A stretch of 64,000 nt of DNA from Globisporangium splendens (lineage: Eukaryota; Oomycota; Peronosporomycetes; Pythiales; Pythiaceae), in the NCBI GenBank assembly GCA_006386115.1, contig VFIW01000020.1:496001-560000 (forward strand). Reading direction: 5' to 3'. A program made the position numbers and the translations under genes. Shown piece after piece: positions 54,705-64,000 of this stretch. The number at the start of each line of letters is the position of its first letter. The stretch's first letter is position 1. The notes under the pieces are model-generated. The model saw only the letters and a list, made by a program, of their open reading frames with translations, was not told the DNA's origin and made no database searches.

Positions 54705-57564
54705 ATGAGCAGTGCGCCGGCGCCCCCTCCTCCACTGTCATCCACGTCGTCGTCGTCGTCGCTCCCGGCGTCCGCGGGTCTCTCGACGCCGTACAATGGC
54801 AGCACCGCGGACGATGTCACCTCCACGTCGTCGTCGTCGTCCAAGAGCTCCATCAACCCCCCGCGGTTGAGCCGCCTGAGCTCCAGCTCCGGATCGTTCT
54901 CACAGAAATCGCTGCAGAGTTTCCGCACGGTGTCGCTGCCGGGCCTCTTCCCGGGCACGCACTTGGGCATCCTCGCGTCGGGTTTGTTGGACAAGCGCCG
55001 CGATGGTGCTGTGCGCGGTGGATGGGCCAAGCGACTCTTCATTCTTTCTACTAAGAGCTTGCACTACTACCGGAAAGCGGAAGAGTTTGAGCTCTTCGGC
55101 AAGGAGCGCGGACAGGTGTGCATGCGCATTTGCATTAGGATACCATTCTGTGGGTATGAGCAATGACTGATTTTCGCTTGGTGGTGCATTTTTGGACGAC
55201 TAGGTGTTGCTCTCGGATATGGGGTACGCGAAACTCGTTGCCCCGGAAGACGCCCCGTATGGAGCCGTCGAGGCGAACACACCGTCGTATTTTTGCGCAG
55301 TGCTGTCGGTACGTGGAACATGGTTTTGACGGCCAACAGAAGCATTATTGCTGCACTAGCCGATGGGAATGGTTAAATGCTAACGTGTCGTTTGCATTGT
55401 ATGCATGGAAATCTGTAGAAACGCAAGACGTTGCTGCTGTTTTTACGAGCAGATTCGCTGGAGTATGCGCAATGCTGGGTGAACATTATTAACTATGCGC
55501 TCCAGACTGCAAAGTCAGTGGATTTCTCGCCGAAATGGTCGAACGAGACCATGCAAACGTTCATCGCAGCGGCTTCTGGGTGTGAAAACGATATCACTTT
55601 GTCTTTGATTGCATCGAAAGTTGTGTGAAGTACTGACATGCCATATTAATCTCTCGGTCACAGCAATTTTCAGGATTTGAAGCCAGACGAGCAGAAAATC
55701 GAGGAAGTAGTTGACAACAAGACGGTAGGAACAGTGTATACTCGATGTCTTGTGCTTGGTGGTCATTTTCACTTACCACCGCTTCATTTCCTGCGAATGC
55801 GTTGCAGCACCCACCAAAAGTGCTCGTTATTAGCGTCGCATCGACTTCGAATTCCTCTCGACAGGCGACAACAGAGCACGTCGTGAAGCGTCAAGTTGAG
55901 CTCCACGCAGAGATCAAATTGGGCGCGTTTGGCAAAAAGGATTCGTGCATCTTGGTGCTCAGCGATGGCGAAGAGGTGCAAATTCCACACCAATTGCTCG
56001 GCAATGACGTCAAAAGTTTGCTGACTACTGAGAAGCAAATTACGCTCTCGACGCCGCCACGAACTCAAGACACGCGACCCAACATCGTGTCGGTCTCGAA
56101 AGTGCACGGTACTGTTTGCTTCGCGTTTCTCATTCAGTGTTATTTTCTTTGTTCATTATTTACTGACGCTCTTCATGTGTGTGTTCCGCCATCTCAGTCA
56201 CATTTCGATGCACGCGCGTACCTCCACCTCCTGTAGTTCCTCAGCCATTGGGGATTCCTCCAGTGACCGTGAACCAACCATCAACGTTCTCGGTGGCGTT
56301 TCCTGGCGCTCTCGGTGGGCTCTTTTTGCTGAGCTCCTTTATTTCCTTCTACTGCTCGTCGCCGTTTGAAGGATTGATGAAAATCACGATCGTGCTTGGG
56401 GTTCTGCTCTCCATTTCACAGATCGCGCAATTTGCCAGCTGGTAAGTATCTGTGCATTGTTGAGGCAATGCAGTGGTTAATCGTATCTCAAACTAATCTG
56501 TCTGATCTGCTTCACATGGTTAGTGCATACGAGGCTCAGCTACTCGAGAGCTCCAAAGCCTCATCCTCCCTGGCGTCCACACACAGCAGTGCTACGACTT
56601 CATCTGATAGTGACCTCGTGTTTCACATGCGTGTGGACAAGATCGAAGTCATCGAATCCGATCAGGACTTGGAACCAAGTGTGCGAACACCAGAGATGTC
56701 ACCTTCGTCCGTGGCAAGCGGCGGTGCGGATTTATCAGAAGGAGACAGCGAGACGACTGGGTCGCGCATTTCTGGCGGTCCGCTCCCATTCTCTGCGCGT
56801 TTCATCGCGGCCGAGAAGGGTGACGAAGAGAAGGGACGACAACGGTATCAGAACACGTTGCAATGGCGGAAGGAGAACGACATTGACAACATCCTCGTCA
56901 CGCCGCACCCGACGTTTGAGACCATCAAGAAGTACTACCCGCAGTACTTCCATGGTCGCTCAAAAGCTGGGCAACCAGTCTACTACGAACGACCAGGAAA
57001 GATTGATCTCGCGGCGCTCAAACGCGAAGGCTTGTCGATCGAAGATTTGTTGCGGCATTACATGTACATTACCGAGTATCTGTGGCGTGTGATTGAGCCA
57101 AGTGACACGGGCCGATCGCTGACCGTGCTCGATGTCACTGGCATTGGCATGTACGACCTGGGAGGTGAAGTGCTGGACTTTATCAAGCGCGCGTCCAGCT
57201 TCACAGGCGCGCATTACCCCGAGCGAAGCGCGCACATCTTTATCATCAATATCCCCGGCTGGTTCAACATGATTTGGCGAATGGTGAAGCCCATGATCGA
57301 CCCAGTGACACGAGAAAAAGTGAGTCTCTTTGTTTATGATGCTTTCCCGATTTTGTGCGCTTATGGCTCCATGATTGCTGACTTTTGCTGCTTGCTGAGT
57401 AGGTTCACATGCTGAAGGGCAGCGCGATTCTGCGTGAGTTGGAGACGCTGATCGACATCGAGAACATCCCGCGGGATCTTGGAGGAAAAGGTCCGGCGCT
57501 GGGCGAGTCTGAAGAGGAAATCGAGCTGGCAGCGCATGTCAACAAGTACCTGCATGCCAACTGA
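54705..57564 (+). CDS. PH and CRAL-TRIO (Sec14-like) domain membrane protein
   Basis: Eight exons in phase give 743 residues (54705-55115, 55204-55308, 55419-55619, 55674-55724, 55808-56108, 56237-56441, 56524-57319, 57403-57564). A Ser-rich N-terminus precedes a PH domain (about 90-215: ASGLLDKR, WAKRLFILSTKSLHYY, and its C-terminal helix YAQCWVNIINYA). Exon 6 encodes two hydrophobic helices (about 375-425). After a Ser/Asp-rich linker comes a CRAL-TRIO lipid-binding domain (about 490-715), with the N-terminal helix ending QWRKENDID, the strand YYERPGKIDL, LTVLDVTGIGM and IFIINIPGWFNMIW. Sec14 domains exchange phosphatidylinositol and other lipids between membranes. PH plus Sec14 plus membrane anchor suggests a resident lipid-transfer protein at contact sites; cargo unknown. 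Confidence 0.88.
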
Positions 57565-58101
57565 TGATGCCAAGGAAAGGAAGAATTTTAGATAGTAAAC
57601 ACGCGAATGAGGTACAGTTGAATGGCTCTTCGCGGTGTACTGAGACGTCCGCATCATGTGGCGCTGCCGTCAGCACATGACGTCATTTCCGCTGGGCGTA
57701 ATGGCTGCCACGAGTGCACAATGTCGCGCATGACTGCGGCAATGCAACATGCGGTGGCAAGGTGTCTTTCTGTCACACTTCAGATGGTGGCGAGAGACTC
57801 GGAGCACTATTTCAGCCAATCATGATGCGTGATGTGGTAGTAGCCAGTTGAAGTACTTCGTTTTAGCCAATCGTCGGTTCGTATTGAAAATCCAGTCGGC
57901 ATCGCACACATAAATAGCCTCTATAAAGTATATGTGAGTATATTACATCAGTTAGGTCATAATCCGTCCTCTATCAGACTCAATATCACTGGAATACCTA
58001 TCATAAGAGGATGAACGACCCAAACTGAGTTTTTTGTGCGATTGTGAGGGAGTGAGCTGTGCATATCGAAAAGCTAGTTCCAAAGCAAACACAAGACCAA
58101 G
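57565..58101. promoter_or_regulatory. Upstream region of the UPRTase-like gene with two CCAAT boxes
   Basis: About 540 bp with no gene. CAGCCAATCAT (57813-57823) and TAGCCAATCG (57864-57873) are 50 bp apart, 230-290 bp upstream of the next ATG. TATA-like TATAAAGTATATG follows at about 57921-57933. Confidence 0.4.
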
Positions 58102-59657
58102 ATGTTTCTGCGCGCAGTGAAAAGCCACGCCAAGTACGGCATCGCGCTGCTGGGCGCACCCACGGCGCTCTCCTACGCGCACGCTGAGCCGCGCGTCTAC
58201 GCCAGCGGGTACGTTGCTTCTTCTTGTTAATGGCGGCTTTAAAGTCGAAGCACATGGCAAGGAGAGGCGGGGAGGGAGGGAGAGTGATTCAGTTGTGTGT
58301 TAAACGAATGTGGCGATCATTTTTTGTGTGGGCGTTGTGGACGTGCAGGGAAGCACTGGGACGTGGCGTGCGTCTTGAATTGTGGAAGGCAAAGGTGCGA
58401 GAGATTTCAGCGAAGGGGGCAGTGTGATACGATGGAAACCTGGTGCTGACGGCTTCTGTTGCTGCTTTTGTAGCACGAAAACGTGGTGGTTCTCGACTTT
58501 GAGAGCGAATTGATCCAACTGGGCATCACGAAGATCCGAAACTACGAAAACGCTGGTATGCATAAGAGAATGTAGGAAGGAAAAGCGTGGGTTTTCTTTC
58601 GTGAGCTGACGAAAATGTGGTGTCTAATGTGATTGCGCCAGGTGCGCAATTCGTGCACGACGCGAACTCGGTTCTGCGAGCTGCCGTCGATTTGGCGCTG
58701 ACGGAATTGCCAAACGATGAGGAAGCTGTTGTGACGACTCCGCGTGGACACAAATGCGAAGGTGTCGTCTTTGAAGACGATGTGAAGGTCGTTGGCATCA
58801 GCATCGCCAAGAAGCCAGAGGTGCAAAAGGGGTATGTGATACTTTGCTGCGGTCTGTTTTGCAGTGCTTTACTATGCATGGGGTTAACAATCGTTGGTAT
58901 GTGTTTTTTGTTTTTGTTTTTTGCATGGAAAAAGGCTGCAACAGGTTCTTGAGACCACGCTGCCGTTTGAGTCCAAATTGGGCGAGATCATTGTCGCGGA
59001 CGTTGGTAAAGGAGATTTCAAAGTACGTTGTTTTTTGTACCGCGTATACAGTGACGCAAGCAAGGTCCTAATGATGTTGTCCGTCGTTTTCGTGTTGCTC
59101 AGATTGTGAAGGCGTCGCTTCCAGATGACTTGGATGGGCACGAGGTGCTGCTCTTGTGCCCCGACCTTGCCGCTATCGAGCAAGTCAGCAAGACTATCCA
59201 CGTGAGTAAATCAAAGCAGAACTGTGGTGTTATTTTGTGTTTCTTACGCGCAATTTGCGATGTGGAATGCTTCGCTATAGTTGCTCCGCCAGCAGGGCGT
59301 GGACGAGGAAAAGATCACGGTTGTCACGTTGGTGACGTGTCCGGAAGCCGCCGACAGCTTTTGCCAGGTACGATCACCTATCTATCTTTGCCTCTTTCGT
59401 TCTAGGTGACGACCTAATGCATGATGCCGACACCGATTATGCAGACTTTTGGCGAAGCGCGCCTCGTGACGGCTGCGTTTGATGCCACGCGGGACAAGGA
59501 AGGGTACATCGTGCCAGGTTTCGGCGATTTTGAAGAGCGATACCTTGGAGGCGCTGCGACGGTCGTCGATCTTCCCGAGGAAGCAGAATCGGTGTCTGAT
59601 GACAGCGACTTGTCCAAGAAGCTCACGTCGTGGTGGCCGTTTGGCTCGAAGAGCTAA
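58102..59657 (+). CDS. Uracil phosphoribosyltransferase-like protein lacking the PRPP loop
   Basis: Eight exons in phase give 303 residues (58102-58208, 58349-58394, 58474-58555, 58642-58831, 58935-59022, 59103-59201, 59281-59367, 59445-59657). The last acceptor is at 59444, because an earlier AG would bring in TAA. The fold follows uracil phosphoribosyltransferase: an N-terminal helix-rich part, VVGISIAKKPEV, and the C-terminal uracil-binding tail GYIVPGFGDFEERYLG, almost the family consensus. However the PRPP-binding loop, normally D-P-M-L-A-T-G-G-S after a hydrophobic strand, is replaced by LLLCPDLAAIEQV, with no acidic pair or glycines. It probably cannot use PRPP in the standard way. The first ~30 residues (FLRAVKSHAKYGIALL) resemble a mitochondrial targeting peptide. 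Confidence 0.75.
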
Positions 59658-60315
59658 GCCAGCGACGTGCTTTCGCTGAGCAATTGTAAATCAGTGTCTT
59701 TCGTGCTCCATGGTTTGTCTTGAACGCTCATGGATGCGTGCTCCTTTAGTTGGCGTCAGCGTCTTGGTTGGTCCGTGAAGCAGCGAGATAGAACCTGCAT
59801 GTGATGAGGTCAAGACTGCACTTTGTAATAAAAACATCTGTTGTAGAAGCTTCGTTTGCCTTGGTGCACTGTTAAAATACCAACAGCAACTGATTGGCAG
59901 GTTGCGGTCGCAAAGGCCATCGAAGGTCTTGGATGCAAGTGAGTCACTCAGTGGGACTTTAGTCGAATCACTGACTCATTAGAATCGATTAACCCCTTTG
60001 ACACCACGTCCTGCATCTTCCAAGCGAAGCAGCAGACTTGAACCTTCATGAAGTGACATAACGTGATGTGTTTTTTACGCTACACCCTCTTTGACAAGTA
60101 TTTTTCAATATGTGTCACTTTATGTTGCTTCTTCAAAAGTCTTCAAAAGTACTTCTTTGGCATCGCTGCCACGTACGCAGCGTCATCGGAATGGGTCTTC
60201 TGTAAAGGCAAACCACAGTACGCACCTTCTCCTTTAGATGGGAATCTTTTGTCCCAAGAAGACAAAATTTCTGTCACAGAAGGCGCGAGTAAGAAGCACA
60301 CCACAGCCGCGCAGC
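59658..60315. other. Intergenic region, no gene recognised
   Basis: About 660 bp, AT-rich, between two genes on the same strand. It must hold the OTU1 promoter; I find no clear core element and no gene. Confidence 0.45.
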
Positions 60316-61429
60316 ATGGGCATGAACTTTAAGGTCACGTTCTCCAACGGCACGTCCATCAAGCTACTCGGCCTGGCGGACGGCATCACACTCGACGAGC
60401 TGCGCGCCGAACTGTACTCGAAGACGCAGATCCCGCCAGAAGAGCAGCATGGTAAGTGCGTCTTCTTCTGGCAGCTCACATGACAGCATGCGTGCATCGC
60501 TGTTGTCGCCTCGTTCTCTCTATGTATATATTGTGCATAAGGGGCAGGTCGCTTACTCTTACGTTCGCACACGTGCTTGTTAGTGATGGCAGGGTATCCG
60601 CCGAAACCTCTTGAAGGCGAAGGGGTACGTATGGTGTTCGACGCATGGAAGCTCCTAAATGTGCTTGAATCGGGTCAACAGAAGCGATCTAATGCCATTT
60701 ATTGTTGTGCTATTGCAGACAAGCACGCTGCAATCGCTTGGTATTCGATCAGGCTCGGTGCTGGTGCTCAAGGAGGCACCCGCAGGCAGCAGCGGTCCTG
60801 CGACGCCACCGACCGTCTTCCTGCGCCGCGTCGTGCCGGCGGACAACAGTTGCCTCTTCAATGCGATTGGGTACGCGCTCGGCAAGGGCAAGACGGGCAA
60901 CGCGAATGCGATGCGCCAGTGCATCAAGGACACGATCCTGGCGAACCCAGATATGTACTCGGACGTGTTTCTCGGTCGCCCCGTGTACGAGTACTGCGCG
61001 TGGATCCAGGATGAGAAGTCGTGGGGCGGCGAGATCGAGGTGTCGATCCTGTCGCAGTACTACAAGGTTGAGATGGTTGTGTTCGACGTCACGAGCATGA
61101 GCCGCCTCTGCTATGGCGAGGACCAGGGCTTCTCGCAGCGCATGTTCCTGCTCTACGACGGCGTGCATTACGACCTCGTCGTGGAGTCTCCGTCCAAGAC
61201 GGCACCCGAGAGCCGCGACACGGCGCTGTTCCCTATCAACGACTTTACGAAAGTGGAGCGTGCGAGCGAAGTCGCCGTCGAGGCGCACCAGAACCACGAA
61301 TACACGGATCTCAATCGCTTCAGCATCCAGTGCCTCGTGTGCCGCCAGGGGTTCACGGGACAGCGAGAAGCGCAGGCGCATGCGGAGGAGTCAGGGCACC
61401 GCGAGTTTGGCGAAGTGCGGCCGTCGTGA
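60316..61429 (+). CDS. YOD1: OTU1/YOD1-type deubiquitinase
   Basis: Three exons (60316-60451, 60584-60624, 60719-61429) in phase give 295 residues. Order: N-terminal UBX-like/ubiquitin-like domain (about 1-80), including the GYPPKPL turn; OTU catalytic domain (about 100-220) with active-site block PADNSCLFNAIGYAL (Cys) and YDGVHYDLV (His); a C-terminal C2H2 finger (CLVC ... H-x5-H, about 262-288). This is the complete YOD1/OTU1 architecture. The family binds the p97/Cdc48 ATPase through the UBX-like domain and trims ubiquitin chains from ER-associated degradation substrates. All catalytic residues are present. The ATG at 60316 is chosen; an earlier in-frame ATG adds only a short basic leader. 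Confidence 0.94.
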
Positions 61430-62018
61430 CAGCAGTAGCATACTGCTATAATACACAGAATGGCAATTTTCCATAGAGCAAAGACAGGATGAAACATTTC
61501 GGCTTGGAGTATCGATCGCGCCATTTCTAAAGTGTCGCCGCAACAAGCGAGAGCGAAAAAGCAAATTCATGTATTCTTGTGTTCGTTAGCATATGCAGAG
61601 GCTTGAGAAGTAAGGAGGACGCTTTCTTGCTCCTCTCTTGGCATGTTTCAGTGTGGCTTCCGCTTCGTTTCTTCTGCGTGGCTTTGGTCAGATTTGGCTT
61701 GTGACGCTTTGGTGTGCAGCCACGACAGTTCAAACTCTTTGTCCACCACATTAGGAAGAGTTAATTAGCATCAGGATGCTCTGAGCGCTTGCGTGTCGAT
61801 CTTGTTTTGGCTTTGTCTGGGGCGTTCTGGTCGCACCAGTCTCTCTGAGACGTCCTGGTCGAGGTGCAGCCACGCAGATAAGATCTGTTCTTTTGCAGTG
61901 GTTGCCGATTCCACGAGCTCTTGATCGATTAAAATCAAAAGTTGACCGAATTGGCTTTTTCTCAGCCTCCTTCGACTTTGGTTAATGGCCAAACGCCAAA
62001 GTTCAATTCAGAGCCTAG
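61430..62018. other. Convergent spacer between OTU1 and the transporter locus
   Basis: About 590 bp between the 3' ends of convergent genes. No gene, repeat or RNA signal seen. Confidence 0.5.
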
Positions 62019-63572
62019 TTAGCGGGACAGCAGGTCGGTTTCCGTGATCAGGTCGTCGTTTTCCTCATAATCTGGCGACTCCGAGTCCAGTGACGAACCG
62101 GGAACAACTTGCAGTAACCTGACACTTTCGAGATCGCTTGCGAGTTCCGCCTTCGCCTGGTACACCATTCGACTGTACCACCACAGGCTGCCGATACTAA
62201 CGACGCTGAGCGCAATGTTGATCCAAAACACAGGCGTCAACGACGGAATCGCTGCAGGCAGCAGTGGCAGCACGATACGCGAGACCGACGCCGCCGAGCC
62301 CAGTAACCCCATCAACGTGCCTTGTGGTCGACCGCCGAGCAACTTGGAAAACGCAGCGACGACGACCGCCGTAGTGATTGGACAACCAATGCTCCACACA
62401 AACAACTCGGCGAGACCGAGACGCGCAAACGTGAGCTCTGATGGTGCAATGACGAGCAGCAAGTTGCCGATCGTGAGCATCACAAAGCCCGATTGCACCC
62501 ACGTCACGTCCGACACGCTGTGACGGAAGTATTCGATCGAGAAATACGAGACCAAACCGAGCAAACCGAGGTAGAACTGGAAGTTCGACGCCGCGATAAC
62601 TGCGCTCGTACTCTCTGGGTCGCTCCCCGTGACTTCCAAGAACAACGGGATATTCACCGTCTCAAACACCGACAGGATGCCACGCGCATTGAAGTTCAAG
62701 AAGATGAACACAATCGCGCCAATGTTCACAATTCGATCGGGGAGGCTCGTTGGATCGTTCAATGGGTTCGTCTCGGCCTGCGCATTCGGACTCTCCAGTG
62801 GACCATCGTGAATTCCGACGCTCTCGTCAAACACCGTCAGCATCGAGATGATCGTCATCGTGTTCAGGTAGCACCAAAATGAGACCGGAGACGTGTACTG
62901 TTTGAAAAGTGGATGCCGGCCCGGAAGGGTATCGGGTTGGCGACACGAACTACCAGAGTCCTGGAGTCAATAGCCGGTATCCGAGAAAACACAAACGGTT
63001 GCCACGAATCGTCAAGTACTTCAGAGCTGGTTGACCGTGGTCAAGCAGCGACATTCGCACGAACACACATGATTGCCTGCACTCAAAAGCCGACCAAGAA
63101 TCGACTCACAGCGAGCACCATAGCGAATGGGCCACATGCGATCGGCGGAGAAGGTTAAATCAGGTTGCCACGAGACAAATCCCCGAGGACACGAGGATCT
63201 CGAACTTGAATCGAGTAGCGGTCGAACATCCATCCGAAACACGGTCCGACGAGATCAAACGGCCAAGGAGGGGAACACGGACGTGAGTAGCCCCATGAAC
63301 GCGAGGTCACCGCCGAGCGACTTGGTGTAGAGAAAGAGTGTCGCGAGTACGACGCCACGCGAGGACTCGGCCGAGAACTCGACAAAGTTGATGAGGGACA
63401 TGTTGATGTACCAGCTGGTGAGGCGGCGGTGGCGCGGCGACGGCGTGAAGTCCTTGATCGACGTGGGTGTCGCCTTACCCGTCGTGCTGTCTGTGGAGCC
63501 GTAGGTGGTGGCGCCGGAGCTTGTGGCGTCGCCGTTCTTTTGCGATGGTCGGTGCTTGCTTCCTTTGCACAT
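62019..63572 (-). pseudogene. MFSD8/CLN7-like major facilitator transporter, damaged N-terminal half
   Basis: The minus strand starts at ATG 63572 and reads a Ser/Thr-rich cytosolic head, then a first membrane helix with NMSLINFVEF and FMGLLTSVF (63450-63290). From about 63290 the coding character jumps: LLGRLISS in frame 2, FGWMFDRYS (an MFS A-motif position) in frame 3, then LAVSRFLVGF, TTVNQ and LKYLT in alternating frames, with stops such as TGA near 63095. From about 62925 to 62019 one frame is clean: PGRHPLFKQYTSPVSFWCY, then six or more membrane helices and an acidic C-terminus. MFSD8/CLN7-type transporters sit in lysosomal membranes. The intact C-terminal half cannot transport alone. 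Introns of usual length do not restore the frame. Confidence 0.65.
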
Positions 63573-64000
63573 TCTGGCGATGGGATTCGTTTCCAAAGTG
63601 GTGCTTACGAGTGCAAGGTTGGCGGCAGATGTAGAAGTGAGCTTGAGTGGGGCGGCGGATCTGCGAGTTCATGGTTGTGAGCTGGTTGACTCGCACTAAA
63701 TTTGCATTTTGCCCCGAGGACGAGCCGGCGATAAGATGCAAGGACCTGGCTCAGCGTCGCCCACACTGGTTTGCTCCCAATGGGATGCAAAGACTGTGCG
63801 GAAGATAAGACGAACACAATGGTGCGCACTTCTAAATGAGGGGTGAATATCAGAACATCTCGCCAGAAGAGTGTTCGCTGGGAGGAATGAGTCACTCTAC
63901 TCACATCTGCGAGGAGATTTTTTTGGACTTCCCAGCATCGAGACAGGAAGAATGCCGTCACGATGCACTGATTGACAGCAGAGATGCAGTGCACAAAATG
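63573..64000. other. Upstream flank of the transporter locus
   Basis: The last 430 bp show no coding exon that I accept; the minus-strand frame at 63605-63994 has no domain. It probably holds the transporter promoter. Confidence 0.4.

Noticed and set aside
59405..59420. Acceptor at 59405 for the last UPRTase-like exon
   Set aside because: It brings in TAA after three codons; the acceptor at 59444 keeps the frame and the family's uracil-binding tail.
1..64000. Intact transposable elements
   Set aside because: I found no reverse transcriptase, integrase or transposase motif, and no terminal repeats flanking a coding block.

Overview
This window is nuclear DNA of an oomycete-like stramenopile. 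Genes are dense on both strands. Introns are short (about 65-120 nt) with GTRNG donors, and coding exons favour G or C at third positions. Several putative promoters match the oomycete Inr/FPR core element. The multi-domain architectures (PI3-kinase with PH domains, AP2-like factor, Stealth proteins, thrombospondin-repeat secreted protein) also fit. I cannot fix the species; a peronosporalean or pythialean lineage is my guess.

Layout. 0-4 kb: a partial PH-domain gene and a nine-exon SDR. 4-7 kb: two convergent Stealth-family glycan phosphotransferase paralogs. 8.4-10.3 kb: a STE20/GCK kinase. 10.8-14 kb: a 1010-residue AP2-like protein with C-terminal membrane segments. 15.6-20 kb: a CCCH methyltransferase and a DUF4211 protein ending in an MDM2-like RING. 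20.4-24 kb: a secreted ten-repeat TSP1 protein and threonine dehydratase. 24.4-27.9 kb: a broken EF-hand gene. 28.1-30.5 kb: an MBOAT acyltransferase. 31-33.5 kb: the NOL10/Enp2 nucleolar WD40 protein. 34-38.7 kb: a broken two-repeat cyclic-nucleotide-gated channel. 39.7-43.9 kb: a multi-domain PI3-kinase. 45.9-46.7 kb: a decayed ankyrin/Ig-like remnant. 47.6 kb: a small unknown gene. 48.7-50.1 kb: a CCDC81-like gene with a late in-frame TAG. 50.5-53.9 kb: a divergent pair of PB1 proteins, one PB1-LIR-UBA and one PB1-PI3K-RBD. 54.7-57.6 kb: a PH/CRAL-TRIO protein. 58.1-59.7 kb: a UPRTase-like protein that has lost the PRPP loop. 60.3-61.4 kb: an OTU1/YOD1 deubiquitinase. 62-63.6 kb: a damaged MFSD8-like transporter.

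Themes. One theme is phosphoinositide signalling and lipid handling: the PI3-kinase, a second protein carrying only a PI3K-type Ras-binding domain, a PH/Sec14 protein, another PH protein and an MBOAT enzyme. Another is ubiquitin and autophagy: OTU1, PB1-LIR-UBA and an MDM2-like RING. The third is gene decay. Five loci carry stops or frameshifts, and two further pieces of the CCDC81-like gene lie 8 kb apart in opposite orientation, while most neighbours read cleanly. Because CCDC81 relatives are ciliary and the EF-hand gene could also be, loss of flagellar genes is a testable idea, but regional sequence error must be excluded first. I see no convincing tRNA, rRNA, CRISPR array or intact transposon.
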